A DNA stretch of 64,000 bases, from the NCBI GenBank assembly GCA_030159075.1, contig BROG01000296.1, positions 62,001 to 126,000 of the forward strand. The letters are read 5' to 3'. Positions 11,326-22,199 of the stretch are shown here, in pieces; within the stretch, counting starts at the first letter, position 1, and each line of letters starts with the position of its first letter. The notes under the pieces were generated by a model that searched no databases, was not told where the DNA came from, and was given only the letters and a program-made list of their open reading frames with translations. The translations under genes were made by a program, and so were the position numbers. The stretch is from Atrina japonica. Taxonomy: Eukaryota > Mollusca > Bivalvia > Pterioida > Pinnidae.

Positions 11326-12575
11326 ACTACATTACCCGTTGGAAGCCTTCTTGGATGGGATGTGGACCTGTTGAACACGATTTTTACAGGGGACCAACCA
11401 AAAACTATTATGGCCTGGCCCGGTGGTTTCAGAGATCGAGAAAATCTTTGAATGTGTTTCCCCATTCGGTTTAATGTTAAACCATGTTTTGCGCTGGTGG
11501 TCATGGTTTTTGGTGCATCTGGAAAATTTGAGCAATTTAACTAAAGGACTTGACAGATTGGGGAAAAAATGGGCAATTTTAGTAAAGGACCTTCAATACA
11601 CCATTTCTGTAAAGTTTGGTTCAATTTGCTCCAGAAGATCAAAATATACTTTTCCCTATAGGGTTCAGTGCTAAACTATGCATAATCCAAATATATGTTT
11701 TCCCCATAGGGCCCAATGTTAAATTATGCCCTGCGCTGGCGGCCATGCTTTTTGGCGGATCAAGAAATTTTGGACAATCACAGTACAGGAACTTCCATAC
11801 ATCATTCCTGTCAAATTTGGTTTAATTTGCTCCAGTAGTTTCAGAAAAGTTGATCAAAATATACTATTCCCTATAGGGTCCAGTGCTAATTTTGTTTCAA
11901 TTTTGTTTCTAGACACCCCAAGGATGTGTGTGGCCAAGTTTGGTTCCTTATGACCCGGTGGTTTCAGAGTAAAAGATTTTTAGCAAGAGGCCCAATTTGC
12001 CTTAACGGTCACCTAAGAAAACTTTCGAGTCAAGGTTGGTTAAAATTAGTCCACTGGTTCTTGAGAAGAAGTCGAAAATGTCTAAAATTTGAAATAAAAC
12101 ATGAAAAATCCACTAAAAGGGGAAATAACTCCCAAAGGGGCGACCTGACAATTTCGGCCCTATTCAGTGACTTTTTTGTAGATCTTTACATGCTGAACAT
12201 TTTTGCTTCTTTTACTTTTATTCTACCTATTATACTTTTCAAGATAATGTCAAAAAACATCCAAAAAAACATGAAAAATCCACTTAAAAGGGGAAATAAC
12301 TATCATAAAAGGCAATCGGACAATTTCGGTCCTATTGACTTTTTGTAGATCTTTGCGTGCTGAACATTTTTGCTACTTCACTTTCTCTCAATCTATTATA
12401 CTTTTCAAGATAATAGGACAAACCTGTCAAAAAGAAGAAAAATCCATTAAAAGGGGAAATAACTCCCAAAAGGGGTGACCTGACAATATTGGCCCTGTTG
12501 ACTTTTTTGTAGCTTTTTGCATGCTGAATATTTTTTGCTTCTTTCACTTTTACTTTATAGGGAAATATAGTGAAA
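11326..12575 (+). repeat. Degenerate 'GTTTGGTT' interspersed repeat block
   Basis: Partly repeated phrases such as CCCTATAGGGTCCAGTGCTAA, GTCAAATTTGGTTTAATTTG and GGTTTCAGAGA-AA, then three tandem copies of a block with AATCCACTAAAAGGGGAAAT (about 12105, 12278, 12450). Similar phrases occur at 29040-29755 and 57843-58510. ORFs across it (11423-11674, 11926-12348) read through the repeat and do not look like protein families. Confidence 0.65.
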
Positions 12576-12579
12576 TACA

Positions 12580-12708
12580 GTGACCCCTGAATATAACGAC
12601 CTCCTAATGGACACATCAAAACTGGTCTTTATAGGGAGGTGGTCTTTATATAGAGGTTGATTTGTACATAAATGGTACTATTGGGGACAGCAAAAAAATT
12701 GTCTTGTC
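12580..12708 (+). mobile_element. 'GGTGGTCTTTATA' element P, 5' part
   Basis: ACAGTGACCCCTGAATATAA, then CTTTATAGGGAGGTGGTCTT, GATTTGTACATAAATGGTAC and GGGGACAGCAAAAAA. It stops in the (TA)n run. Better copies are at 47608-47786 and 55708-55890. Confidence 0.8.
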
Positions 12709-12809
<101 letters not shown>

Positions 12810-13224
12810 CCTTGCTATTTCGAAATAAACAAATAAATACACGTTCATGATTATTAACGAATGAGTTTTTAACCATGTCAACATGTTCAATTTACAAAAG
12901 TTGAACATCTGTAAAGCAATCTACCACACTATTTAGGTTATAGATTAATTATACTTATTTTTAAACTCATAAATATAATCCTGAGCAAAAAAATGACTGA
13001 TAACGTTGAAGGAAAAACCTGTTATGAAACATAAACTATCATATTTAGCCCAAGTATATACATAATGTCAAATGTCAATTCTTAGAAATTGAAAACTGAA
13101 AGTTAAGCCGTTATGAGTTTGAATGGCGACAGCTGGATAAGATTAAAATTATGTAATACAGTCTTGGCATGAAATGCTATACTGATATGCATACTAACAA
13201 GTTTGAATTTTCGAACTCTGACCA

Positions 13225-13566
13225 TTAAAGGGAGCATCTGCTGTGCTTTTTCAAAAAAAATTTTTTTTTACAACTTAGATTGATTAAAAAATTAAATTAA
13301 AAAAGTGATATACACAGTCTTAATAAAAATCCTTAAATTCTATAAATTTTGTGAAAATTGCTTGAGAAACCCAGTTTTGCAATTATTCATTTGTAAATGA
13401 TTAATTACACCTTAATTTTTTGTGTATGCATACAACATTGGACCTGACCTTATTTTCACAAAATATAATAATTGATACACCTGTGTTTATCCCCTATTCG
13501 TTAATGTATATCTCTACAAAACGAAGTAATATTTTTGGAGGAAAAAAAAAAGCTGATGTCCCTTTA
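13225..13566 (+). mobile_element. MITE-B, about 340 bp
   Basis: Begins TTAAAGGGAGCATCTGCTGT and ends AGCTGATGTCCCTTTA, imperfect terminal inverted repeats. The internal landmark TTGCTTGAGAAACCCAGTTT and TATTTTCACAAAATATA are shared with 14492-14834 and 47345-47900. Confidence 0.85.
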
Positions 13567-14213
13567 CACAAAGTATGATATATCAAATATTTGTAGAATA
13601 CCAGTTCGTTTATCTATGCGCTCTGTTGTTGGAATGGAAACGACAGACTACATATGAGCACAGTTATAACTGAATAGCAAAATGGCAGATGTGATATATT
13701 GAGTTCAAATTATATGGGATACGTCTTGTTTTAATAATACTACAGTTTGTTTTTTATGTTCATGATTTACTGTTTATTTGACAAACATCAAACTGTTGTG
13801 ATACTGTTTAGTTGCGTAAATTCTCATTTTTTTTTTTGAGGGGGGGGGGGGGTCGGAACTTATCAAATTTCGCGCATCGCCGCTTCCAGAAAAAGTAGTG
13901 TAAAAGGAGTTGAATTACTTGTAATCATTTTTCGCAAGGTAATACATGTATATTTAATTTTGCGGTGTTACATTCGACCGTAAATATAACAAAATTAACC
14001 CGCTTGGATAAAAGCATATACACCGTATTAAAGGAAATTACATAAGGACTAAATATAATAATAAAAAAAAATATTTCTATATAGTCAAAATGTTATATTT
14101 GGTGTCGGGTATTATTATGTAATTGGGAAGATATACCTGGATACGGAACTATTGTATACCTTATATAAATATTCATTGTCTATAATACAATTGTCTTTCT
14201 TATCGTCATATGA
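13567..14213. other. Intergenic, nothing recognised
   Basis: Holds a T10/G12 homopolymer pair at about 13830-13852. No coding or RNA signal. Confidence 0.5.
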
Positions 14214-14402
14214 TGAAACAGTCTAAACCGAGGTCCCGTGTCACAGCAGGTGTCGGCACGTTTAAGAAACCTCAATGCTCAATGGCCGTAAGTGCCGAGC
14301 AAAGGCCAAAATTTGAAGCCCTTCGCCGGCATTTGGTGACGTCTCCATATGAGTGAAATATTCTTGAATGGGACGTTAAACAAAAAAAAAAAAAAAAAAA
14401 CT
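14214..14402 (+). mobile_element. SINE family 1, 5'-truncated
   Basis: Lacks the tRNA head. It starts inside the body at GATGAAACAGTCTAAACCGA and ends GACGTTAAAC followed by A18. 5' truncation is typical of target-primed reverse transcription. Confidence 0.9.
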
Positions 14403-14491
14403 TAATGTCATATGTTGTATTCAAATTTCGAATAAAAATAATTATTTATCTATTTTAACTTTTTTGTAATATCGATGTTTAAATAGATATT

Positions 14492-14834
14492 TAAAGGGGC
14501 ATTAGCTGTGATTTTTTTTCTTCAAAAATACGTTTTCCTTTTTTATTGCTTAGAGTGATATGCAATAACAAAAACGATATATACACCGGCATAACAATTC
14601 TTAAATTCCTATTCATTTTGTGAAAAATGCTTGAGAAACCCAGGTTTGGCAATTTTTCAATTGCAACTGATTTACTCGATCTTACTATTTGTATATAAAC
14701 ACAACAGTGGACCTGACGTTATTTTCACACAATGTATAGGAATGTTGGATTATTTTGCCTGTGTACAAGTAGTAAAAGTAGAAAAAAAATCAAAATGATA
14801 TTTTTTTTGTGGTAAACTCAGCTAATGTCCCTGT
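14492..14834 (+). mobile_element. MITE-B, about 340 bp
   Basis: Begins TTAAAGGGGCATTAGCTGTG and ends CAGCTAATGTCCCTGTAA. Internal blocks match the copy at 13225. Confidence 0.85.
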
Positions 14835-14887
14835 AAACTTCAGATTTTATATAACATATTTCAATCACAGTATAAAGGCACAGATAC

Positions 14888-15000
14888 CAAAGTGTTAACC
14901 GCATGGAAATTCATAAATTACGTAAAACTTCATAAAATCCCAGACGTGGTATCAAGTGTCCCGGAGAAGTAAGCTTCCCCTGCCGACCATTCAGTCACAC
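14888..15000 (-). pseudogene. Penelope-like element, 3' fragment
   Basis: CAGATACCAAAGTG and AAGTAAGCTTCCCCTGCCGA match the reverse complement of the 3' end of the element at 22200-23320 and the fragment at 15843-16240. Non-coding remnant. Confidence 0.55.
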
Positions 15001-15146
15001 ATCTGGTGGTTCACACACACACACAAAAAAACAGAACCAGATCCCCAAAACTATGTTTATGATAAGTATTTGTTTTGAAATAATAATAAATAAAGAATCA
15101 GAAAGAACTCAAATAATTTCAAAGATTTAGCTCACCTACAATTTTT

Positions 15147-15235
15147 TTAACTCATTCACCTCTAAAGACATTTAGGCTGACCTAAGTCATTGATTTACAG
15201 AAGATTCTATTGTTTTTCAGGGGTTGATGAGTTAA
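15147..15235 (-). mobile_element. TTAA-flanked MITE-A, reverse copy
   Basis: TTAACTCATTCACCTCTAAA at the left and CAGGGGTTGATGAGTTAA at the right, 89 bp. Confidence 0.9.
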
Positions 15236-15700
15236 TTAAAGGATTCCGATCTGACCAGGCCGAGCTTCAAAAGTTTGCATATACATCAACCCCGAGTGAT
15301 ACCAGAACGACAGGATACTTTGTCTTCTTGGCCTTGAACTGACCTTCACCCCAACTACAGGAAAGAGCTCCGAGGAAATGACATTTAAGTCCATGTGTTG
15401 TTTTGACGACATAATGTATTGGTGTGAAATGGATACCATAATGTTGTCCAATTTCTTCTCTTTATCATATTTGGCTAGAAGCGGAATGGAAAAATGTCAA
15501 GCCAGGAATATAATGCAATTTACTGAACCTCTGTTGGCCTTCGACAACAATTCATCCTAGCATTTTGATCGAAGAAAAAACCAGATAACTATCTCATCAC
15601 CTTGCTGTCAAATACGACGGATTCTTTAATGAAAAGTCGATTAAGCGAACATTGCTACTTCAATTTCGTTTCCAGGCAACATAACGAGTGTAAATTATGT
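15236..15700. other. Intergenic, nothing recognised
   Basis: Two overlapping short ORFs on opposite strands (15236-15451, 15378-15560) have no recognisable motif. Confidence 0.4.
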
Positions 15701-15840
15701 ACACAGTAAATCTGGAAATTTTCGCAGGACTCTATTTTTTCGCGATATATAAGTTCTTAAAGTTTTCGCGATGTTGAATGGTCTTGCGAAATAACGCGTA
15801 AATAAAATTATCGCGAATAAAACCGGATTTTCTGTAGTCA
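15701..15840 (+). mobile_element. Palindromic MITE-C
   Basis: Starts ACAGTAAATCTGGAAATTTT with CGC and ends AATAAAACCGGATTTTCTGT, so the two ends are inverted copies. It is rich in TTCGCG/CGCGAA, unusual for this AT-rich window. Longer copies are at 19798-20003 and 21968-22180. Confidence 0.88.
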
Positions 15841-15842
15841 TA

Positions 15843-16240
15843 TTTGATACGATATAAAAATCACAGGTACCAAAGTCGTCAAGGTTCACGAGACAGTATA
15901 CAAATCAGGTGAAAATTATATATCAAATGGACATATGAAAATCCAGAAGTAGGAACAGGTGCCATGAAGGAGTAAGCATCCCCTGTCGACTGATCAAACC
16001 CGCCGTGAGTCTACAGTTAAATTCAATTGAAATAATTAAGGAATGAATCCTCGTTGTAATCGGCAAAGACAATTCCACAAGCACTATCGAACAGGTAAAT
16101 CAACATCTCTTACAGAGAAACACTGCATTTGCAAAAAACCCTAAAATTTGCGAAATGTGGACATTAAATGCGAGATCCTTGTTACAACAACTTATCAGGT
16201 TGCCTCTGTACATGAAATGTTCATATGTTGAACATGCCCC
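15843..16240 (-). pseudogene. Penelope-like element, 3' remnant
   Basis: The reverse complement matches 3' parts of the 22200-23320 element: GCATGTTCAACATATGAACA with TTTCATGTA, AGTCGACAGGGGATGCTTAC, TGGCACCTGTTCC, and GGTACC-TGTGATTTTTATAT. No open frame remains. Confidence 0.65.
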
Positions 16241-16482
16241 TATCAATAATAATGATTAATCAGACAGACTGATGAGGAGACAATAACCATTCTTCCGGAT
16301 AAATCATTATTAGACCAATTTCATAATTACGACTGCAAGGGCCCCTTCTCCTAATTTTACGGTAGATTTGGATGGACGTGTAGACAGAAATATAACGGGA
16401 CCTTTTCGCTTTCATGTCTTATATAAGTTCTAGTCACAGTATATGTTTTGTTTATAAAGAAACGTTCAGAAATTTAGCTCAG
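16241..16482. other. Intergenic, nothing recognised
   Basis: No repeat or gene signal identified. Confidence 0.4.
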
Positions 16483-16695
16483 TTAACTCATCAGTCCCAG
16501 TAGTCACTTTTATACTCGCCCAAATCAATGAACTGTATGGAATATTGTCATAATTCAGGGGTGAATAAGTTGATATTGGGCATAAAATTGTTGTGGAATT
16601 TGAATTCTAAATCATACACTCCTGAATCCTGACAATGGACTTTACTGTTTTTGAGATGGAAGAGTTCAAATATGCCTACAAGGGTCAATGAGATG
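16483..16695. mobile_element. MITE-A2, longer relative of MITE-A
   Basis: Begins TTAACTCATCAGTCCCAGTA and ends CCTACAAGGGTCAATGAG. The middle includes ACTCGCCCAAATCAATGAAC, TTCAGGGGTGAATAAGTTGA and CACTCCTGAATCCTGACAAT. The same order is found, interrupted, at 40381-41482. Ends resemble MITE-A ends. Confidence 0.75.
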
Positions 16696-16776
16696 AATGG
16701 CGTAACTAAAGATCTATGAATGTCAAGGCAATACTGTTTTGTACTTGCAACATTTCTTCCGAGTTATTGGCGCTAA

Positions 16777-17068
16777 TGAGCCGGCCTGGCTCAGTCGGTA
16801 GCGCGCTCGACTCTGGATCGTGAGGTCGTGAGTTCGAGTCCCGCCGGCGGCAGGTTGGTTTCCTGTCTTTCGGATGAGACAGTAAAAACTGGAGGTCCCG
16901 TGTCACAGTAGGTGTCGGCACGTTAAAGAACCCTCACTGTTCAATGGCCGTAAATGCCGAGCATAGGCCAAAATTTGAAGCCCTTCGTCGGCATTTGGTG
17001 ACATCTCCATATGAGTGAAATATTCTTGAGTGGGACGTTAAACAACAATAAACAAACAAACAATTAAA
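16777..17068 (+). mobile_element. tRNA-headed SINE, family 1, intact
   Basis: The cleanest copy: GCCGGCCTGGCTCAGTCGGT head, GAGTTCGAGTCCCGCCGGCG B box, body, GGGACGTTAAACAACAATAA tail and CAAA repeats. Confidence 0.95.
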
Positions 17069-17903
17069 CACAGGGATGCTGTAAGATAAAATGAGACTAC
17101 AATGATTATTTCCAAATTTAATTTTGAAAGTTGTCAAATTTTCACCACTTTTCTTGTACAAAATATGTGATTTTTAAAGTTTCATGCGATACCCACAATA
17201 TAGACTTACGTATAAGACATAGACTTAGTCTCATTGATAAATGACGCCAATTTCAAAAGCGTAGACTAATAGAATTTTAACTCCCTTCGGGGATAAAGAC
17301 AGAAAAACCTCAATAAAAGGGGCAACATTCTTCAATGTCTTGCTATAGGCTTCTGTTGAGAGTTATATATTGAAGAGTCTTGTGCTGGAGGTTGACAATT
17401 ATCTGTATGATCCTTCAAAGGTGGAATTATTATCTCCCTGCCTCCTGGTAATGATTCATAATTTAGTTTATAACCCGTTGACATATTAGCCTATGAGTGT
17501 CGTGTGGCGTAATAATTTTTATCTCCGTTAACTTCCGGTTCAGCGCATACAGCCTGCCTTCATTCCAGATTTAGACACAAAAAAAAACAAAAAACAAAAA
17601 AAATCACCCCCCCCCCAAAAAAAAACCCCAAAAGAACCCCCCAAATAAATTTGGACCTTGCAAAACGTTATATACTCTTAGAAAACAATGCCCAATTCTT
17701 TAATTCAATTTTTGATAGTATTAAACGAGCCACATGAGATAGATCCACGTGCAAGTTTTTTAGAAAAAAATTCTTCTATTTCCTTATCATAACAGAAAAT
17801 CTTCCTTTTAAGAACTAGCTGATAGTGCTTGCTTTATTCAAGATCTAAATGTGTTCTGACAAAATGGACGTCGTTAGCTTCAGTAGTGAGACAGAAATAT
17901 TGG
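17069..17903. other. Intergenic with homopolymer-rich patch
   Basis: No gene. Bases 17575-17645 are A- and C-homopolymer rich. The rest is unremarkable. Confidence 0.45.
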
Positions 17904-17996
17904 CTAAAACTTATCAACCCCTGAGAAACAATGAACTCTTCCATATATCAATGATTTAGTCCAGTCCAAATGTCTCTTCAGGGGTGAATAAGCTAA
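17904..17996 (+). mobile_element. MITE-A, forward, decayed ends
   Basis: TTATCAACCCCTGAGAAACA and CAGGGGTGAATAAGCTAAG. The TTAA signature is lost on both sides, so this is an older copy. Confidence 0.8.
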
Positions 17997-18587
17997 GACT
18001 GAACTCCTGTCCTGTCATATCTTCAGAGACGTAATTAGATTATAAATCTCATTCCAATAAATATGGACAAACGAATCATTATGACAGACTATCCCAGTCT
18101 CGTCTCTCTACCCACATGCAGAGTGGCGTACGTGACTCATCGATAATGGACTTGCATTTCAGAAGACATTGTAATTGTTATCCCAAACGCACATTTAACA
18201 CGGAACACAGAGAATAATGATAATATTATATTGCAGTATATGCATTTCATAGATCGTTCAGTTTGATGCTTTAAATAAAACTAATTTATATGAGGAAATT
18301 GCCAGAATTATGATTGACATTGAATTATGATACAGCCGTTCTTTGATTGTATTCCTATTCCATCACGATGTAAAATGTGATTCAGTGCAATTCGTAATGA
18401 TAAGGATTGTCGTTTTCTAGCAGTTTAAATTTTGAGCAAAGTTTTGTATTTCTTTTTCTTCTGTATCTGCGCCTGTGTATTACTGATTCGCTATAAATAA
18501 TGATATGCAATGCTAGCGATACGGAATGAGCAAAAAGCATATATATATATCATATACCAAACAATGGTACATAATTTATTATCTATC
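17997..18587. other. Intergenic, nothing recognised
   Basis: No repeat, gene or RNA signal identified. Confidence 0.4.
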
Positions 18588-18597
18588 ACATGCACGT

Positions 18598-18840
18598 GGC
18601 CGAGTGGTTAGAGCATTGCGCTTTAAATCACAAGGCCTCTCACATCTGGTTCGAATCCCGCTAGGTTTATTTCGAATTAAGTGGGAAACTTTGCCAGTTT
18701 TCTTGCGGAAGGTCGGTAGTCTTTACCCGGGTAACCGGGGTTTCTCCTCCACCAATAAAAACTGGACGTCATCATATAACAGAAAGATTGTTGAGTATGG
18801 CGTAAAACAAAAAATCAAATCAAAATCAAAACATGCACGT
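18598..18840 (+). mobile_element. SINE family 2, full length with 10-bp TSD
   Basis: Head GGCCGAGTGGTTAGAGCATT resembles class II (Leu/Ser-type) tRNA 5' ends, and GGTTCGAATCCCGCTAG is the B box. Body: TTGCGGAAGGTCGGTAGTCT, ACCCGGGTAACCGGGGTTTC, TCCTCCACCAATAAAAACTG. Direct repeats ACATGCACGT at 18588-18597 and 18831-18840 flank it. Confidence 0.95.
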
Positions 18841-19348
18841 ACGGCTTTCATTGATCAGACTCGATATTGATATACAAATTGATTTAATTCGGCAATCGAT
18901 ACATTTTAGTATCGATACATTACATGACGGCATTTCACAGAATTTTTTCTGTTACAAATCCAGAAATTTCACTGCCGTTTTTGTCCAGTATTACTTCATG
19001 TTCTTGAACTATGTTGTATTGTATTCTAATTTGTTCAGATAAACAATATTTTCATTTCAAAGATTGTTTAATAAATCTTTAGATAGTCAACTACACAATA
19101 AACACCTAAATATAATGTTAATGGATCTTTTTATTTTGAATGCATTTTATAGAAAAACCAAGTAATTCGATTTACCGATATTTATAACTTATCAATATAA
19201 AATGTCTCATCAATGACAGCCTTACATGCACGTGCTTGTAACAATAACACGCACCCAGTTTTGTTGACGAGAATTTCATGAGCCTTGTATAACTTAAAGT
19301 ACATACTGAATTCATATGAAACATTTCACTTCACAGAGTATGGATTTC
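18841..19348. other. Intergenic, nothing recognised
   Basis: ATCGATA-rich patch at 18855-18915. No gene seen. Confidence 0.4.
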
Positions 19349-19477
19349 TGGATTGTTTTTCATTTTTGGAAAAACATGGAGTGTACATGCAACGACTCAT
19401 GAAAAGAAATCGATGTTCAGCATGAAAGAGTCATTACATGTACTTTCCATGTTTTTCGAAAAATGAAAAACAATCCT
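19349..19477. mobile_element. 129-bp inverted repeat
   Basis: The left arm GGATTGTTTTTCATTTTTGG continues AAAAACATGGA; the right arm is TCCATGTTTTTCGAAAAATG then AAAAACAATCC. Outer arms of about 30 bp match closely. Inner GTACATG and GACTCATG motifs also mirror. A foldback MITE is likely. Confidence 0.85.
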
Positions 19478-19797
19478 CAAATTTATAATAAACACATTAC
19501 CATTCTCGTGAAATTGTAGTTAGTTGGATTCGAAATTCATTCTATATAATTGACTTTGCGGACGAGGTGTTCATATGACGTAATAGCTGTGTGTCCAGCA
19601 TTAAATATACAACGCAACCGGTCTGTATACTTACAATGAAGGAAATAAGAGTCGGTATGTAAATATAACGATATGGTGTTTTAACTTGACTTTTATGTGC
19701 AAGATTGAGCAACGTAAAATTGATGTTTTTAAGTTCCATGTAAATTTCATGATAATTTCACTTGGAATTCATGTGAAAGAAAACGTGGATACATGAA
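19478..19797. other. Intergenic, nothing recognised
   Basis: The minus-strand ORF 19542-19739 has no recognisable motif. Confidence 0.4.
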
Positions 19798-20003
19798 AAT
19801 ACTGTTTTATTCCCGAGAATTTTATTTACGCGTAATTTCGCGAAAGCTCTCACTCGCGAAATTTAAAATTATCAAGTAATGAAGTATGATAATAGTTTAA
19901 CTGAATGGGCATTCGAAATCGCGAAAATATTATTTTGCGAACAAATTTAGATCTTGTGTATAGCGAAAATAAAGTCCCGCTAAGATATCCGGATTTACAG
20001 TAT
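19798..20003 (-). mobile_element. Palindromic MITE-C, longer form
   Basis: Starts ACTGTTTTATTCCCGAGAAT, runs through TACGCGTAATTTCGCGAAAG, and ends GATATCCGGATTTACAGTAT. Inverted ends match the 15701 and 21968 copies. Confidence 0.88.
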
Positions 20004-20214
20004 ATACGCTATAAGATGGAGGAGACGATGGTCGTTTTTTAATAATGAAAAAATTTTAAAAGACGTACATTTCCCCAAGTATGATTTGTTAGCAATACAT
20101 TACTAACCCATGATATTGATGTAATTATATAAATCTATATATAGGTCTACCACAATAAAAATGGCACATCCGGGTTATCAGAAACCAAGAGAGTACTGTC
20201 TATTTTCCTAAAAA

Positions 20215-20420
20215 TAGGGGTGTACAGGCAATACATTTCGTTCATTCCACGCAATACTTGTTACTGAAGTTCTAATATTTTGCGTCTACAAGTAGCCCGT
20301 CACCCCTGTTATTACCTAATTTAGACTCGCTGGGCTTTTAAACATGTACCAATTCAAATAGGGAGACCTACAATATATATCACTGTATATGTCTACCTAG
20401 GTAAATTAGCACATGTTTAC
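20215..20420 (+). repeat. Interspersed repeat Y, copy 1
   Basis: Shares ACAAGTAGCC-GTCA-CCCTGTTAT, TTTAGACTC and AAACATGT-CCA with 31768-31930. Its right part is a foldback: AAACATGTACCAATT pairs with AATTAGCACATGTTT. A SINE begins right after the palindrome. Confidence 0.7.
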
Positions 20421-20432
20421 AAACACAACCGG

Positions 20433-20720
20433 AGCCGATCTGGCTCAGTCGGTAGCGCGCTCGACTCTGGTCGTGAGTTCGAGTCCCGCCGGCGACAGGT
20501 TGGTTTCCTGTCTTTCGGATGAGACAGTAAAAACTGGAGGTCCCGTGTCACAGTAGGTGTCGGCACGTTAAAGAACCCTCACTGCTCAATGGCCGTAAGT
20601 GCCGAGCATAGGCCAAAATTTGAAGCCCTTCACCGGCATTTGGTGACGTCTCCATATTAATGAAATATTCGTGAGTGGGACGTTATACAACAATAAACAA
20701 ACAAACAAACAAACAAACAT
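20433..20720 (+). mobile_element. tRNA-headed SINE, family 1
   Basis: Head GATCTGGCTCAGTCGGTAGC and full body. Flanking direct repeat ACAAACACAACC / ACAAACATAACC. The TSD lies in repeat Y at the same place as for the SINE at 4248. Confidence 0.93.
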
Positions 20721-21390
20721 AACCAGTCGAAACTGAAGCCTAACAAGGGCGACGGACTTGTTTTTGACAACAAACAATTAAAACTATATAGTACATTGGG
20801 TCACGTTTTACCTGTGTGTATCAGGAAAATGCTTAATACCCGTTATATGGAAATGACGTCGGTTTTGCATCTCTGGTTCTGATCAAGTCCTTACAATTCT
20901 TCACCAAAGCAAAACGAAGCTTTTCGATAAAGAAAATTTAAATCCAATTTTTGGATTACAGAAAATCGAAATAAGTAACCCAACTTTTCCATCATACTTC
21001 TGATTCTTTCATTTGCATATAATAACCTGGACCGTAACTGATTGAACGACAAGCTAATCAGATTTCACTGCTGCTGCAGGCTGTCCTGTTACAAGATAGG
21101 AATAACATCTAGTGTTCTTAACCCAAATTTATTTCTATAAATACATCTAACCTAAAGAGGATTTACATTTCCATAATCTTCAATATTTCACGAAGACCTT
21201 CAAACAGATTTATACCGGTCACAGGCTCAAGAAACAGAACGTACATATAAAACCTATTTTAAAGTGATTACCTTGCACACTGGATACCTGGATAAGCTAA
21301 TAGATATGTGACATTTAAGTGGGGTTCTGCATGTTTGTATTACTTCAGCAGTAAATCTACGTGACAGAGTGTGCACTTGCACACACACAC
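20721..21390. other. Intergenic, nothing recognised
   Basis: No coding, RNA or repeat signal identified. Confidence 0.4.

Positions 21391-21430
<40 letters not shown>
21391..21430. repeat. (TA)n microsatellite
   Basis: About 20 TA units preceded by a short CA run. The 180-residue plus-strand ORF starting at 21369 runs through it and repeat DNA and is not believed coding. Confidence 0.95.
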
Positions 21431-21433
<3 letters not shown>

Positions 21434-21711
21434 CGTGTGTGTGACACATGAAGGGGATCTTGGTGCCCAGTTTTCCGTTAGAACCTTTTTGAATTTTTCA
21501 GATATTGCAAGTTTACAGAATGCTGTATCTATTTCTGTCTATGAAATAATTTCTAGGAGCAATTTTAAACATCACGATAGATCTGTAACAATATTTTGTT
21601 ATGTTGCTTCCATTTTTCAATGTTATTTTCTTTGTTTATTATGTCATATACAAAAAGTTCCTCTCCCAAATTTCCAAAGGTTGGCGACACACATAGATAC
21701 TGTATACATTG

Positions 21712-21790
21712 TACATGTACTTGGGAAATTTTCTGCCCTGGTAATTTTTGCCCCCTTTTTTTCTGATAGAAAGCAATATTTATCCTGTCT
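21712..21790 (+). repeat. 'GAAATTTTC-CCC' repeat D, fragment
   Basis: TACTTGGGAAATTTTCTGCC then TAATTTTTGCCCCC and GATAGAAAGCA match 23936 (CTTGAAAATTTCACCCCGTG, TTTTCGCCCTTTTATGACAG) and 42590 (CCTGGAAATTTTCACCCCGG). Confidence 0.6.
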
Positions 21791-21967
21791 TAACTTGGAC
21801 CTTAAATATCATAGTATGTCCTGGCTTTACACTATTATAGCTAACTATTATAGTTTGAAAATTTCTCTTTCATTTTCACTTCGCCCTCTGAACTATGGAC
21901 GAAAATGGTGAAAATTAAATGGAACCCCAAATTTCCAGGGAAACAGTATATTTGTATGACACTTAGA

Positions 21968-22180
21968 AATAACTGTAAATCTGGAAATTTTCGTGGGACA
22001 TTATTTTCGCAATACACAAGTTATAAATTTATTTGCGAGATGATATTTTCGCGATTTCGAATGTCCATCTTGTCATACTATTGTCACACTTCATTACGCG
22101 ATAATTTTATTTTCGCGAAAGGAGCTCTCGCGAAATTACGCGTAAATAAGATTCTCGGGAATAAAACTGGATTTAGAGTA
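21968..22180 (+). mobile_element. Palindromic MITE-C
   Basis: Starts AACTGTAAATCTGGAAATTT and ends AATAAAACTGGATTTAGAGT. Internal TTTCGCGAAAGGAGCTCTCG and GCGAAATTACGCGTAAATAA. Confidence 0.88.
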
Positions 22181-22199
22181 TATTAACTGTACAATATAT

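Noticed and set aside
11423..12348. Series of plus-strand ORFs
   Set aside because: They lie in a degenerate interspersed repeat whose phrases recur elsewhere without frame conservation.
16777..16850. tRNA gene at the head of SINE family 1
   Set aside because: The tRNA-like region continues into the conserved SINE body and occurs in at least six copies with the same tail.
21369..21911. 180-residue plus-strand ORF
   Set aside because: Starts in a CA/TA microsatellite and runs through repeat D. No domain seen.
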